A stretch of DNA of 64,000 bases, from positions 15,284,854-15,348,853 of the forward strand of contig NC_136000.1 in NCBI RefSeq assembly GCF_048128805.1, read 5' to 3'. The DNA comes from Centroberyx gerrardi. Lineage: Eukaryota > Chordata > Actinopteri > Beryciformes > Berycidae. Under the pieces are notes generated by a model. The model saw only the letters and a list, made by a program, of their open reading frames with translations, was not told where the DNA came from and ran no database searches. Position numbers and translations under genes: made by a program. Shown in pieces: positions 30,513-41,835 of the stretch. Positions within the stretch are counted from its first letter, which is position 1, and the number at the start of each line of letters is the position of its first letter.

Positions 30513-32690
30513 GGTGCATATGTGTGTGTGTTCAGAGCTCACGCCGGCTGACACACTGTTGCCATGCTGCATATGAATGATTAAAATGTGTGCTAGGTCT
30601 GAATGTTTCATGAGGAGTAACCTCAGGAGGACGTCGCTCGTGTTTACCGGCGTCACTGTGCACCAGCGGCACGATTGGCCGAACCCCGGGCGCGTGGCTG
30701 GTTTGCGATTTAAGGATTACATCACTGTAGTGTCTCCACAGCAGAGCGATGAGAGGATGGCAGCATGCAGCTTTCTCCCAATCCCTTTCATGGGGTTTTT
30801 GATTTGTGGAAGCAGCCACTTGGCAGTTACACTCATTCAGCTACTGTATCCCTGCGTTGATAATGAAAGAGTTGATGCATCGTCTCAAGGTTGCGAGGGC
30901 TGCTGCTCCGTCGCTGCCTTCGGATGGGGTCCTTAACCATCCCCTTGTGTTTCATTACCGTTTCTCTCACAGTTCTGGTGTTCCAGCGGGGTGCTACAGG
31001 GAAATTAAACTCTGACTGACCTGCATTGGCTTCCTGGGATTCACGAAAGAGCTTAGTGGAAGATGAGCTGCCAAGTGACTCTTGCGCTACACACTCATTC
31101 TGTCTCTCTCTATTTATGCTCCTCGCTCACAGAAATGTCATCAGTGCTCTCTGTCATATCAGCGGGCCACTAGATGTGGGTGCTCTTTTGTGTTTGTTTG
31201 GGTTGGTCTCACCAAATGTCCTTCTCATATTCCCCAGTGTCTCTTTGTGTTGCGTGTGTGTGTGTGTGGCCTGGATGGACAGCAGGCAGGCAGTCTGTCA
31301 GTGCGTCGATAGCAGTCTGCCGTGTCGTCCATTGTGCTGTCTGGGTCGTATTGTGTGACAAAGGGAAAGGGAGAGGGGGCCTGAGGTTACGCTCCAGCTG
31401 GAGGCATGAATATTAAACCTCCCGAGCAGAGCAACGTATCGCTACGGTCTACCAACGCAGAGAGAGAGGATTGGAGGAGACCATAGCAGAGTTGATGATC
31501 CCGGCCTATACGGCTCCGCTCAGGCCAAGGTTCACTGTAAAAGGAGAGTGCCTCCAGCCATAGTAGTGCAAACAGATTGCACAGCTTGTTGGTGATGTTT
31601 ATATACTTCACTGGCCTCATAAATGACTTTACACGGTGCGGTGCAGCCCTGGGTAGGGATGGGGAACCAGAGAGCCTCGACTCATTTACAAGGGTAAAAA
31701 ACAAAGCCGAGTTAAGCTTTGATCAAGGGCTAATAATCAAGGGTGTTTGTAACCTGCAGTGATGGTGCACAAGAGTAACGCACCACCTCAAGCCAGATAG
31801 CTAACCAGATATGAGCTGCCTTCAAAAGCTGACCTCAAAAAGTGTGTGAGCTTGCTCTGCTATCAAACAGAATTATAATTGTGGCGTTACATCAGACTCA
31901 GCATTGAGGAAGACACTGGAACAGCCTTGTTTAATATTGGATATGTTATGTTTTACAGTGGGGAGGTCTTTTTGCAGAGCCCTTTTTCCTTGTTGTGGAA
32001 CTAACCTCATGTTGTTGTTGTATTTGTGACCAGAGCCAGTTGAACCCCAGTGCAGAAACAGCAGATAGCTGCGATAACTGGAATACGAGAGAGAATAAAA
32101 TGTTAATGTTCCGGATTTCTTAATTTGTAGTTTGGGGATTCCACACAGCACAAGAACACCTTGTTAAGGAAACAGTTTGAAACATCTTGCAGTCTAAGGA
32201 AAAAATTGTAGCTTTGCGATGTGGAAAGTAAAGTGAAATTTGTTCTGATTTTTTTTTTATTTATCATGCAGCTCTGACAGTGGCCTGTGTGCCTTGAGAA
32301 GGCTTTAATGGACAGATGTCACAGTGCCGCTGTCCATATCCACTGGCCTTACCTCTCCTCCTCCCCCCTCTCTCTCCCTCCTCCTCCCTCTGGTCCTGTT
32401 TGTCTTTGGGCCTTTCGGCTCTCTGCTGTACGAGAGAATCCGGCCTTTGTCTGGCTTTCTACTTCAAGTCCCTGTGCCTCTGCAGACTAATGAGGAAACA
32501 CAGGGATATGCTGGTACCACTACACTCACAGTGACAAACGGTAGTACTACACTCTGTGATAGCTTTTGTTGCAGACTTAAAATTTAGTAATCCGCATTAG
32601 TGTGCATGTGGGATTCTTATTCTAATATCAGTTAGGCTATATACTGTAGCTATTGTTTAAGATATATATTTTTGATGTTACATGTGAATT
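30510..32690. other. frmd5: intron segment without genes
   Basis: No recognisable coding sequence, RNA gene or mobile element. A short (GT)n occurs near 31,250. Confidence 0.5.
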
Positions 32691-32770
32691 ATCAGTTCAG
32701 TTCAATGAGCTTTATTGGCAAGAAGTACAATTCAGTAAACATATTGCCAAATATATTTCTAATATAATAT
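32690..32770 (-). repeat. fragment of a dispersed LINE/SINE-type 3' tail
   Basis: The plus strand reads TCAGTTCAGTTCAATGAGCTT then TATTGGCAAGAAGTAC. On the minus strand this is a 3' end with AATAAAGCTCATTGAA and short TTGAA-like tail units, a common fish retroposon tail. Family not assigned. Confidence 0.45.
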
Positions 32771-32925
32771 AATCCAAATAGAATTGTCTCTGGCTGCTCT
32801 CTCTAGGCCAAAGGTAAAGTTGTGTTGGAGATTAATACTAATCTGGGTGACATCAGTATACAGGTCAGGTGCTGAGCTGAAATCAGACAATGTTTGACAT
32901 CAGTGACAGTCCAGCCAGACAGAAG

Positions 32926-32972
32926 AACAGAGAGAGAGAGAGCGAGAGAGAGAGAGGGAGAGGGAGAGAGCG
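32926..32972. repeat. (GA)n simple repeat
   Basis: GA-rich run with interruptions. Confidence 0.9.
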
Positions 32973-34044
32973 GGACTGGCACTTAAAGCATCTTTATTGA
33001 GTCTCTTGAGTTTCATGTGACACAACAGAGCATCCTTCAAAATAAAAAGGGAAAGGAGGGGGTAAAAAACATCCCTCTGAGATATACTGTATGTCCTCTT
33101 CTCTCTTTCATCCTCCTCTTATTTCATCCTCCTCTTGTTTGTGTCCTTATCTGCTCCACAGGTCACCTCTCTCTCTCTCTCTCTCTGTACCATCACCAGT
33201 CTCGTGGTTCTTTTCCACTGCAGGGTTTCTTGAGCTAATGATTGCTGCCTCCCCCCTCCCCACTTCTCCTGCCATCTCCCTCATCTTCCACCCATTTCTC
33301 GGTGCTCTCTCCGCATCAGATTTTACCTCCCCGCTATGCCTACTGTGCCTCATTATACATGTGCTTGCTATGCTGTGGCCAATGAACTGAACAAGAAAGA
33401 ATTCACACGGAAATACACGCTGCTTCTCTTCTATTGATTTTCTCTTAACTAGTGCTTTTCCAAATACAGCGTATACAGTATGGGAGTATGGGCAAGTCAA
33501 GGCCTTTTCTAGGGCTTATAGTTTCTACACTGTCACTCTTCATATAAACTGGATTTGTGGCTCAATTGAATTTCAGCTTTGAATTGCTGCCTGATTCATG
33601 GCTCCTGTCTCCCAATAGAATTTGGCTCCAGATGATTGAGGCGCTGCTTCCGATGTGTTAATATGACTAGAATCATGATTTAGTACTTTGTTTTGGCTAG
33701 ATATTTAACACACATAATATATAAAGAAAAAGATAAGAAGAATAAGATAAGAAGATCCATAAATGATCTTCTGATTTGTCCTCTTTCATTCTTCCATGAC
33801 ATTGGAGAAATCGCAGGTCCTCCAGTAGTTGGTAGATAGAGTTACTGTTTAGTCACAGCTCATTTTCTCTCTCTCTTTTCTCGTATATGCGTATATAGGT
33901 CTATACTATGTATCCACTTGTACACCGCGTCGTTCAAAAAACAGCTCGCTCCTCCAGACAGTGAGTCATGTATAAATAAAGCATGAAGTATAAAGCACGC
34001 AGACAGGATCGAGGGGTTTAGCTCCTGTTTGACGAAATGGTAGA

Positions 34045-34660
34045 ATGCGTAACATCAGTGATTTAAGCAATTTTGAATGCGGTATGATCGTTGCTGCCAG
34101 ATATGCCAGTTTCAGCATCTCAGAAACAGCCGCCCTCCTAGGATTTTGGCGCGCTATAGTGTCTGGAGTTTACCAAGAATGGTGCGAACAAACCACATCC
34201 AGTCAGCGACAAGTCCTCATTGGCGAGAGAGGTCATGCATGTAACGGCTTGGTACAACGGTGGCGTGCAGAAGGGCGTCAGTATGAAAATTGGATAGTGG
34301 AAATGTGGAAAAACGACACCTGGTCCGACAAATCCAGGTTTTAGTAAGGTCAGAATTTGGTGTAAACAGAATGAATCCATGTTGGTGTCAAAATGTTTTG
34401 CAGGCACACATGAGGCTCCTTAGTACCAAATCATCATCAGTTGAACACCAGAGCGTGACATTGTTACAAACATTGTTGTTGACTAGGTGCATCCCATCAT
34501 GGCCATAGTCTACCCTTTTTCTACTTCCAGCAGATCACGACGCACACATCATCTCAACATGGTTCACGCTCCAGTGGCCTGCGTAGTTCCCTCATCTCAA
34601 CCCAGTAGAGCCTTTGGGATGCGGTGGAACGTGTTTACTGCGTGAATGTGCTGCTGATAA
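34045..34660 (+). mobile_element. internally deleted Tc1-like transposase remnant
   Basis: Encodes DLSNFECGMIVAARYASFSI, SETAALLGF and SGVYQEWCEQ, the N-terminal helix-turn-helix of Tc1/mariner transposases. It jumps to MWKNDTWSDKSRF, the WSDESRF region of the catalytic core. Decayed pieces then resemble the MDP...C region and the PxLNPVEPL motif (about 34,597-34,615). The part between is deleted and stops interrupt the rest. No inverted ends located. Inactive. Confidence 0.8.
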
Positions 34661-36834
34661 AAACTATATGCGGAATCATTTATAATTGGCATCATTTGTA
34701 ATGAAACGAGGGAGGAATGGAAACATTTTAATTAAGAGCACACTTGGGCGCTCCGCTCCGCTTGACGTTCACAGGGATAAAGTAAATATTATCTCTTCTG
34801 AAACAACGGAAGCTGGCAGAATGTGCCTTTCAGGCTTGTGCTGTTTACCGCGGCAGAAGGTGGTTGATCTTGAGCAACAAAGTGAAAGTGGCCACTAAGG
34901 AAAGTCATCTGCACTCTCGCAAATGAGTGTCTAGCGCTAAGAAGAGAAACACAAAATCCTGTCATCATTGTCCAGATGTGGCTGGGAGCCTGTGAAGAGG
35001 GCTACTTGAGCTGCGCTGAGAGTATGAGGTCTGTTCATTCTCCGTGGATCTCGCTCTCACCCTCCTTCACTGTCTTTTATCTCCGAGTTCAAAAGAGTGA
35101 CAAAGCTGCCTTTCTCTCAGGTGTGCCATGGCGCACAGTTTAACAAATCCTCTTATGAAAACTGAGAAAGGCAGAGAGCGGAGGAGCTTGAAGAGAGCTG
35201 TGTGTACCGGTGCAACACGACGTCGCGACGAGGCGGGCTGGTTGTTTTGGTATTCAGAGTTGAAAAATCTCCCGTTGAATGTTTAATTCATCTAAGTCTA
35301 ATTTGCCACCCACATCTGGTAATTTTCCTCCAGAGTAGGGGTTTTGTTTTCCACTGGGTGGATAGATGACAGGCACTGAGTTGCTTTGTGAGAGTCATTA
35401 TTTGTGTGTGTGTGTGTGTGTGTGTGTCTGTATGCGTGCATGTGTGCTTTTGTCTATGCGTGTATATATTTGCGTGCCATATCATCCATGAGTCCACAGT
35501 ATTTATTTATTCCATCTTGCATTCAAATAAAGGATGCTGTGGTGATTGCCGATTGGACGGCTCCTGTTGTCACACGTGTGGCTGGGCCTGCAGATTACAC
35601 TAACAACAGCTATTCATTCATGCAATCAGTCTCCTTTTCCTTTGTGTGTGTGTCAGCGCAGCAGTCAGAGGAGATGAGTGTCTCTGGAGAGGAGATAGAC
35701 AAACACACACAGGAGACAAAGAGGCCGGCCAGTCGAAATACACAACAAGCCACAACCACAAAACCAGCTGTCCACTGCAGGGGCAGGGTCAAATAGAATA
35801 AAAATAATAAAAACTGGATATCTTTTTGCCATGGAAAGGTTCTTATATCCAGTCTATAATGAAATTTGTTATTTATTGAATTTGATAAATGAGAATGAAG
35901 CCCTGTCATTAATATGTGACAGTTTAATTTCACATATTCAAACAAGTGAATTGAAATTTACTGAAAAGACTAGTACCAAATGAAGAGAATTGAAGAACCA
36001 GGTTTACTGAAATATACTGTAGGTCTTGTGTTGGTTTGCCAGAAGGGCAAGCATCTTCAAGTACTGATGTTGCTATGAGACTGTAGGACTTTCATTGGGT
36101 CCTTGTTGCACTGTTTATGTCTGAAATGCCTCTGCTAGTACTCTTTATAGTCCAGCTGATGGCTCATAAATTACTGCTCCTGCTACCTGCAGCTGAATTT
36201 TGCTTTTTCCATTTCACATTTTCCTCCAATTCAAATTGCTTGTGGAATCATTTCACTAGCTAGTAGAACATTCATTTCTAGCTCCCTGATTTCCTGATGA
36301 GGTAAGTCGAGTTGTTTTACAACATTAGATTGTTGCAGTAATGTTGTTCTTTGTAAGTTGTAGTAGTGAGCTATTATTGGTGATTTTATTTTATTTTTCA
36401 TTGTTATATTTTAAGGTCGCTTTTCAAAACTTGAAAATGTGTCGACTGTGGTTTTGTGTGCTTTTGTCTGAGTGTTCAGCTTTGTTACTGTCAGCTGTAG
36501 CCGATCATCATTGTTGGCTGTCTTGGGTCTGTAGTAATCTAGACGGCTTGTTACATTATTTGCCAGAAAGACACTTGCAGCTGGAAAACACATAACTAGT
36601 GCTAATGTAGTTTTCACTTGTTGTATTTCTCCTGAGTAAATGTTGTTCTTTGCATTCAGACTTGGTATTGTTCTGTATTAACCATCTAGCTAGCCCACAC
36701 ATAACAGCATCCTTCACCACTGTAAGAGCACAGGCTATATATATCCTGTCACAGTGGCATCCAATCATGAGTTGTTGATTTCATTGATTAGCACACCTTG
36801 AGCTAGAGATGAACTATTTAGTGAAGTCACCTGG

Positions 36835-37075
36835 TGTAGTGATTGGTTGGAAGGAAAACCTCCAGACTCTTGGCCCTCGATGGCAGATGATTGGACACCT
36901 CTGCCCCATCACAATCCTGTTTCTCAGGGCCCAGAGTGCAAGTTTTCTATCCTACCAGGTAGTTAATTGCATTCACCTGCTGTCCCAGGTGTAAATCAGT
37001 CACTGGAATGAAAACCAGCATGGCTCTGGGTCCCGACGACCAGGACGGAGAACCGCTGCCCATCACAACACAGTT
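36835..37075. repeat. two tandem copies of a dispersed-repeat module
   Basis: Copy 1 (gtgtagtgattggttggaag ... ctcttggccctcgatggcag ... cccatcacaa) and copy 2 (gtgtaaatcagtcactggaa ... ctctgggtcccgacgaccag ... cccatcacaa) share order and spacing at about 155 bases apart. The module resembles a widespread teleost repeat. Confidence 0.5.
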
Positions 37076-37228
37076 CCCTTGAGCCCACTGGCTTTGGCTG
37101 CAATGGCTGCCAGAGATCAGTTCAGGTGAAACATATTCATCCTCCCTGGTTCATTAGGTTGTGTGTGTGTGTGTGTGTGTGCGGCTACACAAGACCACAA
37201 GCCAAGGTAGAGTCCTGTTATTTGGGTT

Positions 37229-37275
37229 TCTCCTCTCCTCTCCTCTCCTCTCCTCTCCTCTCCTCTCCTCTCCTC
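37229..37275. repeat. (CTCCT)n pentanucleotide satellite
   Basis: About nine uninterrupted CTCCT units. Confidence 0.95.
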
Positions 37276-39734
37276 CTGTCTCAGCCTGCGCTCTTTGTCC
37301 TTCGAGGTTTCACCAGGAGGAGGAGGGGGGTGGGAGGGAGGGAGAGAGTGTCCTCTGTCTGGATTTGCCTGCATGCCTCACTGACTAATAGCGGAGTGAG
37401 TACATAGAGGACTCAATCACAGGCGTCTTTTCATTTGGTTCAGAAAATTCCATTTGCTGCGCTGTAATTGTTGTAATTGTAATAGGAGACTGTTCACACA
37501 TCTAGCACAAGAAAATCACATTAGGAACAGAGGAAGCCCCGAACAACTGAATTGTTGTCTTGAGGAAAATGTTAGAGTTTGTGATGCTGTGCTCATGCTG
37601 AGTTGTAGCCTCATAATTGTAAAAACTAGTCCATACCCGGGGATGCGCGCGCCACAACTACGTGCAGACTTGCCAAAAATGTGCATAAACAACGTAAATT
37701 TGGGAAAATGGAAAAATCTGCTTCGTCAGTCCCTGCCTATGCCATTGCTCAATGCCCATGTGCAGTTTCAGATTGATTGGCCAACCCATTGAGGAGCAAA
37801 ATGGATGCTGACAGACGGACAGAGTTTTCCTCATTTTATAGTAGGATGTGTAGGAAAAAGCCTGGGCTTTCAGGCCAGAATGACACAGAGTTGAACCCTC
37901 CTTAAATATGTAGTGAAGTGGGTTAAGGGTTTAACAGTGGTGCATGTACATGCTTGTCAGTGTGCGTGTCTCTCTGGGGGTGTTTGTATCATGACTGACT
38001 GAATAGAGCATCTGATGTCTTCTGAGCAGCCAGATGCACTCCCCCTCCTCTCTCTGATGTAAAAACAGAGAGTTGCTCTTTATTGCTTCCTGTCTTGCCT
38101 TTTCTTTATTTGAAGCTTTTCATATAAGCTTTGAAATTAAATAGATTCTGATTAGATTCTGGGTTATCAAAGGTCTCCATTAAAAGTCAAATGTAAGATT
38201 ATTCTTAGGGACTATGATGCCTAACTTGTCTCTAGGATTCCTGTTTGGAATAAGAAGTGGATAGGTAATATGAAACAGTGGGAAGATGCTTTGAACAAGA
38301 ATGCCCTTTAGATGAAAACATGGCTGCATATTTGGCTCTGATCTGACACTCTCAGCCTTGCTACCTGATGAAACAATTCATGGACCAGTGTGAAAAGAAA
38401 AAGAGTGAGACAGGAGGTATTCTGTCTCACTCTTTTTCCCTCTCTCTGTGTATGTGTGTGTTGTGTGCCTGTGACATGAGCTGTGGTGGCAGTCAAAATC
38501 AGCCGCATGTGTGTACTGTTCCAAAGAAGAGACATCAGGCAATAATAACTTCATCCTTCGGTGGCAGCTCTTAGCTGTCTGCGTTTTGGCTGAGTGGAGA
38601 GGCAGAGGTGTGCCATATGGCAGCAGAATGGGAGTCTGGAGGGGATTGTTTCAACAGCGGTGCTTCCCTCTCCCTCTCAATAAATGGTGTTCTTGGAGCT
38701 CCCCCGTGTCCCCAGGGTGGGAGACAGGTGCCGCTGAGGGGAATAAAGGCCGTGTTTGCACAGCTACCCAGCACGTCAGTCTCCCGACTCATTCAGAGGG
38801 GAAGAGTGATTGTTTGCCCCAGGCCGCTCTGGGTGTGTATTCAGTGCAACACGGGAAGAGCCCTTTCAAAAGAGTCTCATACAGTGTGAAATAGTAAGAG
38901 GACGGAACAAAAACCTTCACACATTTTCTCCGTTTTGTGTTGGCGAACTGTAATTGCGTGTTGCTGCTAGTACGATTTTATCTTTCTATTTTTAAATCTC
39001 ATCTATTCTAAATGAAATATTCAGCTATCGTTCTGTAGGACTTTTATATAATATTGTGTTGTTTATTTTGGGAGAAAATTGTTTAAACTTTTGCAGTGAC
39101 TTGTCTGACACGACGATCATTATATGATGAGACAAAGGGCAAAAGTTGTAAATCTAAATTGCAAATGGAGCTTGTTTGCCAATATTGTTTTTTTAACAAT
39201 CCATGCATCGCGGGAGCTGTCCTAATTGGAATTCAATGAGTGTAGATCGGCCCAATCAATATGGAGATCAATAGCTGTTCTGTGGGCAGTGGGGATGCTG
39301 ATGATGCTGATGATGCGGTGTTGCGGTCCAGTCTGTGGTGAGCTCAGCTATTTTTAGCACTAGCCGTTCCTCACAGTGCAGGTATAGAAAATAAACTGTA
39401 CAGAGGAGTTGGCCCAGCCACCTCCACCCACATGCCGCCTCAAGCACAATGCAAACATAATGAATCATGAATCCATTCTGTGGCATCATTATCTGATCTG
39501 TCAGTGCCCTCCCTGCCTTTCTCTGGGAAGATTCAGTACACTACATCTTGTATTCATTGTATTGCTCGTATTCTCTACTTTGCTACAATTTTATAGCAAG
39601 CCGCCCAAGCCAGATGAGTCTCGCGAGTTGATCTCACTGCAAGACACGTCTGGCCTCTCTCCCCGATAGGAGACTAGGAATAATGCAGATCCATCTACAA
39701 AGGACGGTCCAATCACAGTTTTGGAGGCTGATCC

Positions 39735-39960
39735 ATGGGGGGCGACATAAGCAAGACACGACACTGCAGAAATATAAACAACAATGGCGGCAGTGTAGTT
39801 TGTGTTGGCCCTATACCGGAAGTCATATCTTCTATTATTTCAGAATTCGACGGCATAAATGCATTAAAAGATGAGCAAATAACTGCGCTGAAGGCTTTTG
39901 TCGGGGGAGATTTTTTCACTCTTCTTCCTACCGGACTCTGTGATTCACATACAACTGGTA
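39735..39960 (+). pseudogene. RecQ-like helicase N-terminal fragment with broken Walker A motif
   Basis: The plus frame contains PIPEVISSIISEFDGINALK then DEQITALKAFVGGDFFTLLP and TGLCDS. The spacing fits the RecQ family start (LKxEQ, ALxAFVxGxDVF, LLPTGxGKS). The Walker A GKS is lost (TGLCDS). Only the first helicase exon-like piece is present, followed by an AACTG|GTAAAT donor-like site, and no further helicase motifs follow. Probably a dispersed copy or repeat-borne fragment, not a working gene. Confidence 0.5.
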
Positions 39961-40571
39961 AATATTGCCCCCATGTGCTAAGTTATGTAACATTGTTTAC
40001 CAGGTAACGCTGTGATTTACATGACAGCAGCACTTGCATGCACCGCACTGTGCTTACGTCATATGATTTGTTGTTCTGATTGGTTTTAACATTTAGCATA
40101 ATGCAAGGTGGCAACGCCAGACGTGTCTCTCGCAGTGTGATCAACTTGTGAAAACTTGTCTGGCTTGTGAGGCTAACAACTTTATGTTAATTTAATATAT
40201 TTCCTCACAGTTGCTCTCACTTTTCATTTTCAATTTACACTCTTTTTTTTTAACCTCTTCCATTCATCTTTAAGTTGTGTTGGGTAAAGCTGTGTATTAG
40301 CTCTTCATCTGCACCCTGACACCTCTACCAATGAGTACATGTTGTATATCTTAAGTTTTATCTGATGTGTAATGCCCAGCTACCGATTGAAGCTACGATA
40401 GATAGTATCTCATGCAAGTATTAAATATTTCGAAATTTACATCTGCATACTGGAGGTGGACGACATTGTCTGGCCCAATATCTGTTTTTTTAATAACAGG
40501 GCAACAGCCCGATATGTAAACCAATGTAATCCTAGTTACTGATAATTCTAGACACTAATCCTACTTCCAAC

Positions 40572-41000
40572 TAGGGCTGCAGCTATCGATTATTTTAGTA
40601 ATCGAGTATTCTACCGATTATTCCATCGATTAATCGAGTAATCGGATAAGAAATACTTTTGCTTTATTAAAGGGCACTAGTAAATATACAAAAGAGAAAA
40701 GCTGTCCGCACGAAGCTGTCCATACGACACTGTGATTTACTGAAAACGAGGTGAAATAATAATTATTATTGATATTTATTACTAGGCCTAAATATCATAC
40801 AAGTTCATAAGACTGGCTAATGTACATTTATTTGCTATGTTGAAGGGTTGCCCTACACCTGCTGACCCTACTCACTGCAATCAAACTAAACTGAATATAC
40901 CTGCTGTATTGGACTGGTGCATTTTAGGCTCCAATTGCTACTTACACCACCTGATATTTTGCTTTCTGGGGTATTTTATGCATCACTGTGAGGGGAGTAG

Positions 41001-41033
<33 letters not shown>

Positions 41034-41827
41034 TGTGCCTATCATAATAATAACATGAATGAAGCTCAGGCTTTCACAAATTGACTGCAGCGTTTTATTT
41101 TCTGTGGTTATTTTCTTGAGCAAAACTTAGCTAACTTAGGGACATCATAACTAGCCACCATATTGATTTACGTTCTTAACTAGCCATTACATATAGCCAT
41201 AATTAACGTGCATTCTTTACTAGCCTTCATCTCATCCCGTTTTAATATTAAGTGCTGACTCCGCCCACCCGGCCAGTTTCGGCGTACGCCGGTAGCAATT
41301 ACAAGTGGACCCTATCCTACAGTCCCTGCTCTCAGCGGAGGGAGGGAGCTACGCTGTGTGTGGGAAGCGCTGTGATCATCAGACCTCTCTGGATTAGACA
41401 AGCAAGTAGAGAAAACCGGCATCAGCCGAACCAATTTATTGCCAAATGCTTTGGGATTCAACACATTAACATTGCTTCCCATGGTCAGAAAAAGTCGGCA
41501 GATTTGTCGCTAGTCGCTTTTGAGAAATAAAGTCGCCAGGGGGGTCTGAAAAGTCGCTAAGACTAGCGACAAAGTCGCCAAGTTGGCAACACTGGATCCG
41601 AAACTTTGGACACTTTCTGTCGTTTTCTCTGGCCTCTCTCTTCTCTTCGCCCCTCGCTATTTTCTCTCTCTTTCTCCAGCGCGTTGTGCAACAGTAATAA
41701 TCATCCGTGCGAAACACTGAGCGTGTATATAGTTATATGGATTAAACGAAGCTTCGATGCAAAGAATTTGCATTTTGATTTTTGTAATCGAGTTACTCGA
41801 GTTTCTCGAGGAATCGTTTCAGCCCTA
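40572..41827. mobile_element. 1,256-bp non-autonomous hAT-type element with 8-bp target duplication
   Basis: Ends TAGGGCTGCAGC and (other strand) TAGGGCTGAAACGATT are flanked by exact duplications CTTCCAAC (40564-40571 and 41828-41835). Near both ends are blocks rich in AATCGAGT/ATCGATTA. No transposase is encoded. It carries a (GT)n run (41,000-41,037) and an internal AAGTCGC/GCGAC-rich segment (41,490-41,590), which may be a nested repeat. Confidence 0.9.
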
Positions 41828-41835
41828 CTTCCAAC

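Larger units (their letters stand above)
34661..39680. other. frmd5: intron segment without genes
   Basis: Contains (GT)n at 35,403-35,428 and about 37,159-37,181, a (CTCCT)n tract, and a duplicated short module (36,835-36,915 and 36,990-37,070). No coding sequence is recognised. Confidence 0.5.

Noticed and set aside
30193..30656. Frames with Ser/Leu, Cys/Val and Thr/His repeats
   Set aside because: Translations of (CT)n and (TG)n microsatellites.
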